From assembly GCA_963666415.2 (NCBI GenBank), contig CAXXPD010000003.1, positions 3,596,001 to 3,660,000 on the forward strand: a stretch of 64,000 nucleotides of DNA, written 5' to 3'. A program made the translations under genes and the position numbers. Positions 31,849 through 42,180 of this stretch are shown piece by piece (the stretch's first letter is position 1; each line of letters starts with the position of its first letter). This DNA is from Bin87 sp963666415. GTDB taxonomy: Bacteria; Chloroflexota; Dehalococcoidia; Lucifugimonadales; UBA3495. The notes under the pieces were generated by a model. That model searched no databases. It worked only from the letters and a program-made list of their open reading frames with translations, and was not told the DNA's origin.

Positions 31849-33012
31849 CAATGCCCGCACCATTTTGTCCAGGTTTTCCAGGGCTTTGCTGATGTTTTCC
31901 TGGCTGTTGGCGTAGGAGAGGCGGACGTAGCCCTCGCCAAAGGCACCGAAGGCCGCGCCTGACAACAGGGCGACGCCGGCTTCCTGCATGGCCCGCTCCT
32001 CGAATTCGTCGCTGGTGAGGCCGGTGTCCCTGATGCTGGGGAAGGCGTAGAAGGCCCCCTCCGGCTCGGGGCAGTTGATGCCGGGGATGGACGCCAGGCC
32101 ATCGGCGATGAGACGGCGGCGACGGCCAAACTCGGCGGCCATTTCCTGCACCGCGTCCTGGGGGCCGTCGAGGGCGGCCACGCCGGCAATCTGGCTGAAC
32201 GATGCGGCGCACGACACGCTGTTGGTCGCCAGGCGGGAGATGTGCGGCACCAGCTCTTCGGGCAGAATGCCGTAGCCCAGCCGCCAGCCGGTCATGGCGT
32301 AGCTCTTGGAGAAGCCATCCAGGATGATGGTGCGCTCGGCCATCCCCGGCAGCGCCGCGATGCTGTGGTGCTCGCCGGAGTACAGGATGTCCTTGTAGAT
32401 TTCGTCGGACATGACGTACATATCGGGATGGCTGCGCACCACGTTGGCGATGGTTTCCAGCTCTTCGAGCGTGAACGCCGAGCCGCAGGGGTTCTCCGGC
32501 GAGTTGATGATGAGCAGGCGGGTGCGCTCGTTGACCATTGCCGGCAATTGCGTCAGGTCGGGATGGTAGGCCCGGTCTTCCAGCAGCTGCATGGGGACTG
32601 CCGTGGCGCCGCTGAATTCGATCATTGACTCGTAGATGGGGAAGCCAGGGTTGGGGTAGATGACCTCGGCGCCGGCTTCGGCGATGGCCAGCAGCACGTA
32701 GAACATGATGGGCTTGGCGCCGGGGGTGACGACCACCTGCTGCCAATCGGTGTCGATGCCGCGCACCTCCCGGCTGTTACGGGCGACGGCCTGGCGCAGC
32801 TCGGGCAGGCCTGGTGTGGGGCCGTAGTGGGTGTAGCCGTCCTGGAGGGCCTTCACGCCGGCGTCGACGATGTGCTGCGGCGTTTCGAAGTCGGGCTCGC
32901 CGATTTCCAGGTGGATAATCTCACGGCCCTGGGCTTCCAGAGCGCGGGCTTTCGCCAGCACCTCGAAGGCGCTTTCCGTTCCCAAACGGCTCATACGGGT
33001 GGCAATGGTCAT
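31846..33012 (-). CDS. Class I pyridoxal-phosphate aminotransferase
   Basis: The 388-residue protein is a fold-type I aminotransferase: IHLEIGEPDFETPQHIVDAG, YTHYGPTPGLPELRQAVA, VTPGAKPIMFYVL, and NSPENPCGSAF where the Asn pairs with PLP. The Schiff-base Lys is in LDGFSKSYAMTGWRLGYG. A C-terminal Arg in GYVRLSYANS binds the substrate carboxylate. It belongs to the aspartate/aromatic aminotransferase group, but the amino acid cannot be assigned. GAGGA precedes the ATG. The last codons abut a palindromic repeat. Confidence 0.92.
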   Translation of the reverse strand: MTIATRMSRLGTESAFEVLAKARALEAQGREIIHLEIGEPDFETPQHIVDAGVKALQDGYTHYGPTPGLPELRQAVARNSREVRGIDTDWQQVVVTPGAKPIMFYVLLAIAEAGAEVIYPNPGFPIYESMIEFSGATAVPMQLLEDRAYHPDLTQLPAMVNERTRLLIINSPENPCGSAFTLEELETIANVVRSHPDMYVMSDEIYKDILYSGEHHSIAALPGMAERTIILDGFSKSYAMTGWRLGYGILPEELVPHISRLATNSVSCAASFSQIAGVAALDGPQDAVQEMAAEFGRRRRLIADGLASIPGINCPEPEGAFYAFPSIRDTGLTSDEFEERAMQEAGVALLSGAAFGAFGEGYVRLSYANSQENISKALENLDKMVRAL

Positions 33013-33126
33013 GGTGGGTTATTCCTCAGAAACAGGGTGTTCGGAGAGGTTACCACATCCCATCGCCCCGGTGCCGGCTGCGGTGTTAGCCGGCAAGTGC
33101 GGCGATGCCGGTGGGGTACGGGGACG

Positions 33127-33168
33127 CCCCCTCACCCCAGCCCTCTCCCACCAGGGGAGAGAGGGGGT
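33127..33168. repeat. CTCTCCC...GGGAGAG palindrome
   Basis: CCCTCACCCCAGCCCTCTCC, then CCAGGGGAGAGAGG; located between the aminotransferase start and the surface-protein C-terminus. Confidence 0.8.
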
Positions 33169-33203
33169 TGGATTGCTGGCGTTGCCGGGATGGTGTTTTG
33201 CTG

Positions 33204-34101
33204 CTATTGCGCTCGTAACAACCGGAACGCTAAGAAGCCCATTCCGCCTACTGCCAATACCGCGGCGATTATCACGATGAGCAACCACGGGGGCAAGTCG
33301 CCTCCCGGTTCACCCACCAGAGGCGGTATCGGAGTGGGCGCCGGCGCCACTGCTGTGGGCGGCAAGGCGGCGGTAACCTCGGTGGGCTCCAGTGTTGGCG
33401 CGTCGACGGGTGTTGGGGGTGGTGGCGTGGGGGCCTCAACCTGGACCGGAGGCGTGGGAGCCTCGGTAGGCGTCGGCGGAACCGCGGTGGGCGGTACTGC
33501 CGTGGATGGTACTTGTGTAGTGGTACTGCTGTGGGCGGTACGGCGGTGGGTGGTACCGCCGTGGGCGGTACTGCCGTGGGCGGCACCGTGGGCTGCAGAG
33601 TAGGTATGACCGCAGTGGGGCGAACCGTAGGTGGCACAATCACAGGCACGGTTGGCGCCGGTGTGCCGGTGACCCGAGCGAGGGAGCCGCGACTGCTGGA
33701 TGTGAAGCCACCACCCGAACCGCCACCCCGTGGCATCACCGCTGTAATGGCGTATTGGCTGAAGCTGCGGACGTTCCGAATTGTTACCGTTGCCGATTTG
33801 TTTCGGTATTCCGTTACTTCATAACATTCGTCGGTGGCTCCGCTGAAGCAAGCTGGTATATCGGACCATGCAGCTGCCGCGTCGGAACGCTTGAACACCC
33901 AGAACTGGCCGTTCAGGTACGCGTTGCGCAACGCGCTCCACCGGCTCGCACTCAGGTGTATCGTTATCAGCGCTGGATCATCCTCCAGCATTTCCGTCGG
34001 GCCGGTTGCATCGATTTCCAAACAAAGGTTCAAAGAACCCTGCGGGAATTCGGTACCACAACTTTCCGTGTCCACCAATAACGCTATCACCACCTCCGAA
34101 G
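33204..34101 (-). pseudogene. Large surface protein, C-terminal part with membrane anchor
   Basis: The frame entering at 34101 reads EVVIALLVDTESCGTEFPQG, ALITIHLSASRWSALRNAYL, FWVFKRSDAAAAWSDIPACF, VTIRNVRSFSQYAITAV, a beta-sandwich-like module. Then come a Gly-rich stretch and long PTAVPPTAVPP repeats. A shift near 33520 inside these repeats is needed to reach PPLVGEPGGDLPPWLLIVII, a transmembrane helix, and the basic tail FRLLRAQ with stop at 33204-33206. It joins in frame to the fibronectin-type gene at 37027 once the IS pair is removed. Confidence 0.7.
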
Positions 34102-34209
34102 CTGGGCTTTACGTTTTTTAAGCCGCGTAGGCAAGCGAATCTATGAGTCGGTGGTACAGAGCGGACGGGACTTTCCGTATATCAGGGTCAGCGGCTCGGC
34201 TTTGTACAA

Positions 34210-35574
34210 TCAAGCGGCATAGGCTAGCGTGTCGAGCATCCTGTGGTACAAGAGGCGCGGGACTTTTATCGATTCGTGCTCGCGCTCGGACGGCATAAAA
34301 GTTCCCTGCTGCACCCAGAGGTGTCGTCTGACCAGGGCGATGGCGTCGGCGAAGGAAGGGCTGGTTTTGTCATACCACGCCGCGGTGCGCGGCGCCATGC
34401 CGCCACGCTGTTCGATCAGGATATCCGCTGCCAGCGTCACCACGCTGAACAGGCCAAAGAGCGCGGGGGTGGTTCGGGCGATGGCTCGTTCCGACCACTG
34501 GCGCTGGGTTTCCACGCCCAGGTGAGCCCGCAGCTCCTCAAAGGTCACCTCGACCTGCCAGCGCAGCAGATACCACTGCAGTATCCGCAGGGGTTCCGCC
34601 TCGGTGTCGGTGCATAGCAAAGCATAGGGCCCGCGGCGCTCCTCCAGGTATCTGATGACGACCCAACGTATGGGAAGGCGCGGCGGCCCGCCGTGGTACC
34701 ACAGCGCTACGCCCGAAGCGAGCTCGACCATGGCGGTACTGCCGTCGGAACCGGTGGCGCGGTAGGGAATCCATTGTGTAGCGGGATCGTCCAGCACCGC
34801 CGTGGGACTGGGCAATCGCGCGCCGACCACCCGGGGCCGCCCGATCTGGCCGGGCCGCCGCGGTGGCGCGGGCTGGTACCGGGACGCGTCCTTGCGCAGT
34901 TTGGTGACGACGACAATCGGCTTTGACATGTTCTGGCAATGCCGCAGGAACTCGCGCTTGGCGTAGCCGCCATCGGCCACCACCACCAGGTCCCGGTCCG
35001 GCAGCCACCGGCGCAGGCAGACCAGCATCTGCTGGGCGTAGTCGGTGACCGTCTTGTGCCGGCGACCTTTGCGCCGGTCGTAGCGGGCCGACACCACCAG
35101 CGCGGTCAAAAACGGTAGCGCCCAGTGTCGACCCGCCCATCCGATACGCGTCAGCAACATCAGGCTCACCCATTGCAATCCGGGGGTCATCACCACCTGG
35201 TCGTCCTTGGACCGCACCGGATCCCGATACCGCCCCTTGGCCGCAATCTTCCGGCCCCAGCGTCGTTCCACCGTCTCGTCAATGCCGAACACCAACGGCT
35301 CGGTGGATGAACCAAGGCGCCCGGCCACCAGCAGCAACAGCACCCGGCTCAGTTGCAGCGGCGACCATCGGGCACGGTTGAGCACGTGGTGATAGATGGC
35401 GAAGTCGCCGTGCTGCCCAATCCCCAGGATGTTGAGGGCGGAGGACACGGTGCGTTTGCCGGGAGACAGGATCGCTCCCATGGCCAGGAGTTGGGCTTTG
35501 CGCCAGGTCCTGGGGTCAAACAGGTGCTCAAAGGGCAGCAGCAGGGTTACTATGACTGCGGGCAGGGTAGGCAT
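34210..35574 (-). CDS. IS4/IS701-like DDE transposase a
   Basis: The 454-residue protein carries a DDE triad: Asp in LVFGIDETVERRWG, Asp in LVVVADGGYAKREF, and Glu in LLRWQVEVTFEELRAHLGVE (the YREK-like region). The N-terminal RTVSSALNILGIGQHGDFA is the typical helical domain. Length and motifs are complete, and the frame is open. The exact family label (IS4 group or IS701) is an inference from the motif spacing. Confidence 0.85.
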   Translation of the reverse strand: MPTLPAVIVTLLLPFEHLFDPRTWRKAQLLAMGAILSPGKRTVSSALNILGIGQHGDFAIYHHVLNRARWSPLQLSRVLLLLVAGRLGSSTEPLVFGIDETVERRWGRKIAAKGRYRDPVRSKDDQVVMTPGLQWVSLMLLTRIGWAGRHWALPFLTALVVSARYDRRKGRRHKTVTDYAQQMLVCLRRWLPDRDLVVVADGGYAKREFLRHCQNMSKPIVVVTKLRKDASRYQPAPPRRPGQIGRPRVVGARLPSPTAVLDDPATQWIPYRATGSDGSTAMVELASGVALWYHGGPPRLPIRWVVIRYLEERRGPYALLCTDTEAEPLRILQWYLLRWQVEVTFEELRAHLGVETQRQWSERAIARTTPALFGLFSVVTLAADILIEQRGGMAPRTAAWYDKTSPSFADAIALVRRHLWVQQGTFMPSEREHESIKVPRLLYHRMLDTLAYAA

Positions 35575-35622
35575 ACTCGACCTCTTGTGGTGATTTGGTC
35601 GAGCTTACCCTGTTCTTATAAT

Positions 35623-36942
35623 TTATCTAGCTTTTGTACAAAGTCGAGGTTCTACGTCGGACAGTGAAAAACCCTCGGACGCCAGCCACAAGTGGCGGCG
35701 CACCAGAGCGATGGCGTCCACGAAGGTCGGCGACGGCTTGGCGTACCAAGCCGCTGTACGATGGGCCGAGGGTCGTTGTTGCCGCAGCAGATGGGCCGCC
35801 AGGGTGGTCCATGAGAAGAGCCCCATCAGGATTGGCGTGGTGCGGGCAATGGCCCGGTCCGACCACTGGCGTTGGGTCTCCACGCCAAGGTGAGCCCGCA
35901 CTTCCTGGAAGGTAACCTCCAGTTGCCAGCGCAGCACAAACCATTCCAGGATCTGTGTCGGGTCCACGGCCAGGTCAGTGCACAGCAAAGCCTGTGTGGC
36001 GAATTCGCCCTGGGGGTCCCGAACCAAGACCCAGCGCAGGGGCACGGGCGGCTTGCCCGAGCGATACCAAACCGCCGTTTGCGAGGTGAGTTCCACCGTG
36101 CGGGTCGCGCCGTTGTACCAGGCTACCGCGGCGGTGGTCCAGTACAGACCGGGATGGTCGACGAGTAATTTCAGCGCGGGCAGCCGCCGGCCTTTCAGCG
36201 GGGGCCGACCGTTCCGGCCCGGCTGACGGGGCGGGGCCGGTTCATAGAGGGCGGCGTCCAGACGCAAGCGGGCGATGAGGGTAACGGGTTGAGCCAAGGA
36301 TTGGCAGCAGTGGAGCAGGTCCAGTACGGCGTAGCCGCCGTCACCCACCAGCACCAGGGAGCGCTGCGGGAGCCAGCGGCGCAGTTGCAGGATCATCTGG
36401 CGGGCCCAGTCAGTGAGCTTTTTGTGGCGGCGTCCGCGCTGCCGGTAGTAGCGTGCCGAGGGCGCCAGCACGGTGAGGAAGGGCAAGGCCCAATAGCGTC
36501 CCGCCCAGGGAACCTGGCCCAGCCACATCAGGGAGATCCAGCGCAGGCCACTGGCCTTGACCAGGTGGCTCCGGCTGGAACGCACCGCATCGCGGTAGAT
36601 GCCCAGGGATTTGATTTTGGGGCCGCGGCGCCGTTCCAGGGTTTCGTCGATGCCGAAGACCAACGGGCCATCGCCCTGATCCAGGTGCTGGAGCAGCAGC
36701 AACAGTAGGATGCGAGCCGCCTGGCGGGGCGACCACACCGCCCGATTGAGCACTTCATGGTAGCGGGCGTAGTCGCGGTGGTGGCTGCGGCCCATGACGC
36801 GCAGCGCCGCAGCCACGGTGCGTTGGCCTGGGGCCAGTATCGCGCCGACCAGCAGGATTTGGGCTTTCAGCCAGGTCGGGTTGCGAAACAGCGTGGCGAA
36901 GGGATGGAGTACGGGTAAAATTGCATCGGGCAGGGTGAGCAT
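35623..36942 (-). CDS. IS4/IS701-like DDE transposase b
   Basis: The 439-residue protein parallels transposase a: RTVAAALRVMGRSHHRDYAR, LVFGIDETLERRRGPKIKSL, LVLVGDGGYAVLDLLHC, and LRWQLEVTFQEVRAHLGVET. Substitutions are spread throughout, so the two elements diverged before insertion here. It ends in ALVRRHLWLASEGFS. The stop lies close to the presumed boundary with element a. It appears intact. Confidence 0.85.
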   Translation of the reverse strand: MLTLPDAILPVLHPFATLFRNPTWLKAQILLVGAILAPGQRTVAAALRVMGRSHHRDYARYHEVLNRAVWSPRQAARILLLLLLQHLDQGDGPLVFGIDETLERRRGPKIKSLGIYRDAVRSSRSHLVKASGLRWISLMWLGQVPWAGRYWALPFLTVLAPSARYYRQRGRRHKKLTDWARQMILQLRRWLPQRSLVLVGDGGYAVLDLLHCCQSLAQPVTLIARLRLDAALYEPAPPRQPGRNGRPPLKGRRLPALKLLVDHPGLYWTTAAVAWYNGATRTVELTSQTAVWYRSGKPPVPLRWVLVRDPQGEFATQALLCTDLAVDPTQILEWFVLRWQLEVTFQEVRAHLGVETQRQWSDRAIARTTPILMGLFSWTTLAAHLLRQQRPSAHRTAAWYAKPSPTFVDAIALVRRHLWLASEGFSLSDVEPRLCTKAR

Positions 36943-37022
36943 GGCTGGACCTTCTGTGGAAAGTGTGGTCCGGCCAGCTTACCCTGTCTTTATACTTTCC
37001 CTAAATTATGCGTAAAGTCCAG

Positions 37023-40000
37023 CGAAGGTTTCTCCACCGTAGTCGTAATTGTTCCGTCGGGATTTGACACCGTCACCGATCGCCCTTGCGGGGGCTCGGT
37101 CGGGTGGCGGCTCGGTCGGCGGCGGGTCCGTTGGTGGCACGGTTGGTGGCACGGTTGGCGGCGGCTCAGTTTGACCACCGCCACCGCCACCACCGCCACC
37201 GCCGGTCGACCCACCGCCGGTCGGTGGTGGCGGTGGGTCGGGCGCGACGTTTAGGACCACCTCCACCTGCCCGGCTGGGATGTCGGCGTTGGCGGGCACA
37301 TCTGTAGTGGTGGCTATCCCATTGACCACAGCGGTAAGGGAGAAACCCGTCCGGCCGTATACGTTGTGCGAGCGGAGGAAGGCTCCCGAATCTGCGTACA
37401 GGGCCTGGCTGCCGCCGATCAAATTGATGATGCAGGTAATGGAAGCGGATTTGGTATCGGCTGTGCAAGTATCCCCGACTGGCTGGGGAAACGGCGATTC
37501 TGCGCTGAGATCTGCGCCGGCGCTGGTTGCGAAGCCGACAAACTGCCGGGCGGGTGGGTTCGGCGCTGGCCAGGACAGGGACACGCTGGTGGAGAAGGAA
37601 ACCGGTTTAAAATCAATTTTATCGGATTCACGGTCAAGAGGATCCTCCAACCGATATGACCGGATCCGCCAGTCGGTTGGGCGGCTCAAGTCTATCTCAG
37701 TAAATACGCGCGCGTTGGCGCTTCCTCCGCCGGGAATCCCGACCCACTTCGAGAGCGGACCTACGATTCCATGTCCGTACTGGTACCCGTCGACGAGGTC
37801 AGAGGCCGTCCACTCCAACGTCACCGTGTCGGCTGTTGGAATGGAAATCGCTTTTCCAGCGCCAATACCCTCAAAGAATGGCCGAATTTCGATAAACAGA
37901 GCAATGCGGAGATTCAGGTCGGAAAGCGTTGACTGGGTGGTCGCTGTCGTGCTACCTGCAATGTCTGTCCAGTGCGACCAGGAGCCTCCATCGGCAGGGC
38001 CAACTCGGTATTGGTAACGGCCGGCCGTTGGTGGAGTAGCATCCACCCCGGCGGTGGCGGTGCCGGCGCCGATAGCGGATAGCGTCACGATTTCCGATCG
38101 GTTGTCCGACGCAGTCCACGTTGCCACCAGCGACACCTCGGCGCCATCCTCGCTGCCGACGGCAGTTTCACCGGGGTCCACCACCATCTGGTAGGTCCAC
38201 GTCCCGTTAACCGGATCGGTGGACGTGAACAAAGCTGCATCGGATTCGGGGCTGTCTCCGGCCGGGTTGGCCGCCCGGATCCGCACATAATAGTCGCCGG
38301 CGCTCAAGCCCCTCACGGTACCTTCGACGGCATCGGCGTCATTGGAGAAGGCGGTCCAGACAGTTGCGCCGGTGAAGTCTGCGCTGGTTTCCTCGGTAAT
38401 CGTAACCGCGGGCAATTCAGTGGTAGTAAAAGGCCTGACTTCAAAAAAGTAGTTCCCGCCGACATTCAGCCCAGTTACCTGGTGGGAGGTAGTGGTAGCA
38501 TCACTCCCTTCGATTTCCTGCCAGGACGCGTCATCCAGCCCCGCTTCGGTTTCGCTTTGCCGATACTCCCATTTGGTGATCGCAGTGTTGCCCGGGTCGT
38601 CCCACGACAACGTAACCTGCGCTGACGTAGTTGTCTGGTAACGGTAAACGGAGACGGTGTCGTCCTCGATTGCAGGGTCTCCGCGTGTCACCCGGTCCCA
38701 GCCAAGCCTGGCGGCGCCAATGATGCCGGTCGCAGTGAGGTTCTCCGGCTTGTTGGGAAGCGGAGGATTGGTGGTCGTTTTGGTGATTGTAACCGATGGT
38801 GCGCTGGCCACGTTGCGGGCCATGGCCTTTACCTGGAAGTGATAGGTGGCGCCGGGCAGCAGGCCGGTCACGTATTGCTGATTCTCAAACGAGTCGGTGT
38901 CGGTCCATTCTTCCCAGTTTGCGTCGGGGCTCAATCGTATGCGGTACTGATATCCGGTGACGGTTACGCCGAGGACCTCGGCTGGATCGCTCCAGGAAAA
39001 ATTCAACGAACGCAGGGATTCGTCGATGTCAGTAATGGGATTATCCAACACAATACCACCAGATAGACTCGTGGGCGGGTTGGGCGCGCCGGGGAATACG
39101 ACATTGGAGGTCGCGGGGGCGCCGTCGCCCTCGCTATTGACCGCGCGTACCTGGTAAACGTAATTCGACCCGACAAACTTGGGGGTGAACAGCACCTCCG
39201 TGATCGTTTTGGGTCCGCTATCAGCGATATCCCGCCAAACTCCGTAGTCGGCGCCTCGCACGCTCTCGCGCATCTGGTACTTGGTGATGCTGGTATCATT
39301 CGGATCGTTCCAGCTAAGCGTGATACCAAATGCGGTACCAAGAAGGCGAGCGGCGGCAGACAACCCCGTCGGCGCCGACGGAGGTTCAGCAGACGCGCCG
39401 GGAGTGATGGAGTTGATGACGGTAACGGCGGTAATGGGGCCGGGAGCGTCAGGTTCGGCGCCGGTGTTGACGGGTCGGAATTGGTAGAATCGGGTTGTAA
39501 CACTGCCACCCAGGTAGTGGTCGAAACTGGTGACCCGTTCAGAATTTAATGTGGTTGCATCTGACCAACTATCGGTGTCGCTGAGTTGGCTGGAGGAATC
39601 GCTGAAACGGAATTCGTACTTATTAATGGAATCGTCGCCCTGGTTCCAGGTGAAGTAAGCCCGGTTTGTGGTCTCGGTCCACTCGACGTTGATCATGCCG
39701 CTCGGGGCGGTTTGACCAGACGCCGGGGTCATGGTAGTGGAACTTCCGGGGCCGGCGCCGCCGTCGTTGACAGCCCTAATCTGGAAGGTGTAGGGGGTTC
39801 CGTTGGTCAGGCCGGCCTGCTCGTAACGCAGGTTGTTGGAGCCCAGTAGGGAAATTTCGGCGATATCTGACCAGTCCGGATCCCAAGCCGCAACGCCCCC
39901 GGAGTTATTCGTGCTGCTGTATCGGTACTGCCACTTGGTGATGCTGGTGTCGTTGGGGTTGGCCCAATAGACGTTGACTTGGCCGTCGGAAGCCTTGGCG

Positions 40001-40762
40001 GTAAGGTCCCGGGGCGCCGCCGGCGGGCCGATCGGCGTGGCGGTAACAACTTCGGACGCCGTGCCGGGCCCGATGTTGTTATTCGCCCTGACCTGGAACG
40101 AATAGGTTACATCGTTGGTGAGGCCGGTTACCGTGTGGCTGTTGGTGCTGGTGGGGAAATTCAACCAGGTTGCCCCAGCCGTCGGCGGCGTCCTGCCGGT
40201 AGCCCTAGTTGACGATGGTGTCTGTGGCGGGAGGGGAGTCCCAGGAGAGGGTTACCTGTGCGTTGCCCGCAGCGGCGGCGACGTTGGCCAGCTTGGTGGG
40301 GGCGGCGCGCTGCAATACGCCTTCGGAGATATCAGACGCCTCGCCGACGGTACCGTCGGAATCCTTGCCGCGCAACTGCAAATAGTAAGTCTTTCCGACT
40401 TCCGTGGGATTTGGATCGCCGCCACCGGTCACTGTGTCCCCGATGGTCACACTTAGGGTCGCGCCGCTGGAGCCCTGATCCTTCCATTTCGGTGCGTCTT
40501 GTTCAAAAATTAGGCTCGAATAGCCGGCCTGGCCCTCGGCGTACCGGAATTGGTATCCTCCATCGGCGTCATGGACGAAGCCCCATGTGAAGGTTATCGT
40601 ACGGTCGCCGCTGGTACCGGTTGGTTGGACAGGTTTGGCAACTTCCCCGTGATTGGCCTCGGCCACGCCGGGGGTTCCGTTCCAGTCTATGGCTACTACA
40701 AGCAGGGCCAGCGCTACCACTGCTGTTACCAAGGTAGGCAGGCGCAGCTTAAATAGGTGCAT
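37023..40762 (-). pseudogene. Large fibronectin type III surface protein, N-terminal and middle part (decayed)
   Basis: ATG 40762 gives a signal peptide (LVTAVVALALLVVAIDW). More than ten FN3-like repeats follow, each with Y-x-x-R and a W or Y core (for example TKYQMRESVRGADYGVWRDI, TVTGYQYRIRLSPD), then a Gly-rich hinge and Pro/Thr repeats. Lesions: an in-frame TAG at 40205-40207 (within TIVN*GYRQD), a frameshift near 40160, and a +1 shift near 37098 in the Pro-rich tail. After that shift the frame reads SVTVSNPDGTITTTVEKPS and meets the IS at 37022. The intact ancestor would exceed 1400 residues. Confidence 0.8.
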
Positions 40763-40811
40763 TTTCAATTCCTTGTGGCCACAAAGATAGATTGCGGATG
40801 AGATGGTACTA

Positions 40812-42044
40812 AACCGAAGACAAGGTGGGACCTACATTGGTGGGGCGGAGAAAATCGGCTTGTGCGCTGCCGATTAGTTCATCCGCTTATGCTTGCAGCA
40901 TGGTCCGGCATCGTCGCTTGACTGCTTCGCGTCGACTGGACAGGCGGGTGAAAAAGTCGCCCACCTGCTCTTGCACTGCGGCCTTGGTGCCCAGGCACCG
41001 GTTGGCGGTCGCCTCCTGACGTGCCCAGCCCCAAATGGCCTCGTCAGCGTTGAAATCGGGACTGTAGCTGGGCAGATTCACCAGGTGCAGGTTCAAGCCG
41101 GGCGTGGTCAGATAAGCCCTTATTGCGTCGCCCCGATGGGCTGGCGAATTGTCCCAGATCACCGTCAGTGGTTCGGCATGTCGCGCCCGCAGTTGTCGCA
41201 GGAAGGCAGCCGAGGTGGCGGAGTTGCTGTTGCCCTCCAGTTCCATCACCTCCACCTCACCGGTCTCCAGACACACCGCCGAGTAGTAGCTGACTTTCTC
41301 CCCGCGGCGTGGGCTGGTAGAGTCCACCAGCGCCGGCTCTCCTTTCAATACCCACTTGCCCCGCAGATCGGCATCCGCCCGAAAGTGGGCCTCGTCGGCA
41401 AAGAATATCTTGGCACCACTGCGTCGGGCCGACGCAGTCAGCGCGGCGTACTCCACCACGAAGGCTTCCCGCCGTACCGGGTCCGCCTTGACCAACCGCT
41501 TCTTGGGGCGTTTCAGCACAAACCCCAACCGGTGCAGATAGTTCAGGCAACTGCTCCGGCTCAGCGACAACCCGAAGTGGTCCGACACAAATTGCCGCAC
41601 CGCCTTCCAGTTCCAGTTGGATAGGTCGATGCCGGCTTGCGATGGCGACCCCGGCACCGCCGCCTTCAATTCGGCCTGCTGATCCCCGCTCAGCGCGGGG
41701 GGGACCTCCCGACTGCTCAAAAGACAGCGCCCTCGGACCGCCTTCCGCAAATGCCGTGGTCCATTGGCCAATGGTGTGGGCATCCCTGTCCAACGCCCGG
41801 GCTACCGCCGCGGCCGTCCAACCCTGCGCCAGCAACCATAGCGCGTGCCAGCGTTCCCGCTCCCGTGGCGTCGGCGCCCGGTACATCCGTCGCCGCGCCT
41901 CAGCCTCATCGATCCGCCACCGCTCCAACAGCGCCCCCATCTCATCCATGCCCAACAGCAACCCCCACCATGATTTGCTCACCGACTAACTCAACCGCCC
42001 TCATTCTAACCAATGCTGATGTGGGTTTCACCTTGGCTTCGGTT
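40812..42044 (-). mobile_element. IS630-family element e4, relative of e1
   Basis: Inverted ends AACCGAAGACAAGGTG (40812) and CACCTTGGCTTCGGTT (ending 42044), flanked by TA at 40810-40811 and 42045-42046. Length 1233 bp. The ends match those of e1 and the 136-bp MITE, defining one subgroup. Confidence 0.85.
40887..41982 (-). CDS. IS630-family transposase (e4), two frames joined at a C7 tract
   Basis: The N-terminal frame starts at 41982 or at ATG of GMDEMGALLERWRIDEAEAR and holds the HTH (AAAVARALDRDAHTIGQWTT). It is open to FEQSGGPPRAERG. The catalytic frame takes over at REVPPALSGDQQAELKAAV and includes FFADEAHFRADADLRG, VIWDNSPAHRGDAI and YSPDFNADEAIWGWARQE. The seven-C tract (41697-41703) lies at the same place as in e1, but here the net offset is +1 rather than -1. 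Stop at 40887. The recurring interruption suggests slippage-dependent expression or a mutation hot spot. Confidence 0.85.
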
Positions 42045-42180
42045 TAGTCAGCCCACCAAACCGCAACGTAGGGAAATTGCATATATCGGCTATTTTACCA
42101 TCACCTCCGCCCACTGCCCCCGTTCACCCTGCTCCCGCCGAAGACTCATTCCCCTTCCCCCTTGTCATTGCGAGGAAATT

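Larger units (their letters stand above)
34102..37022 (-). mobile_element. Two adjacent IS4/IS701-like elements inserted in the surface-protein gene
   Basis: The outer ends are CTGGGCTTTACG (34102) and CGTAAAGTCCAG (ending 37022), inverted relative to each other. CGAAG directly repeats on both sides (34097-34101 and 37023-37027), as a target duplication. The internal border lies near 35626-35648 around CTTTTGTACAAAG. Both transposases are on the minus strand and related but diverged, so this is tandem insertion of two family members rather than a duplication. Confidence 0.75.

Noticed and set aside
33513..33824. Gly/Val-rich plus-strand protein (VGGTAVGGTAVGG)
   Set aside because: It is the complement of the PTAVPP repeats of the surface protein on the minus strand.
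40205..40207. Alternative genetic code with TAG read as an amino acid
   Set aside because: TAG ends other genes in the window and the FN3 gene carries several other lesions, so decay is simpler.
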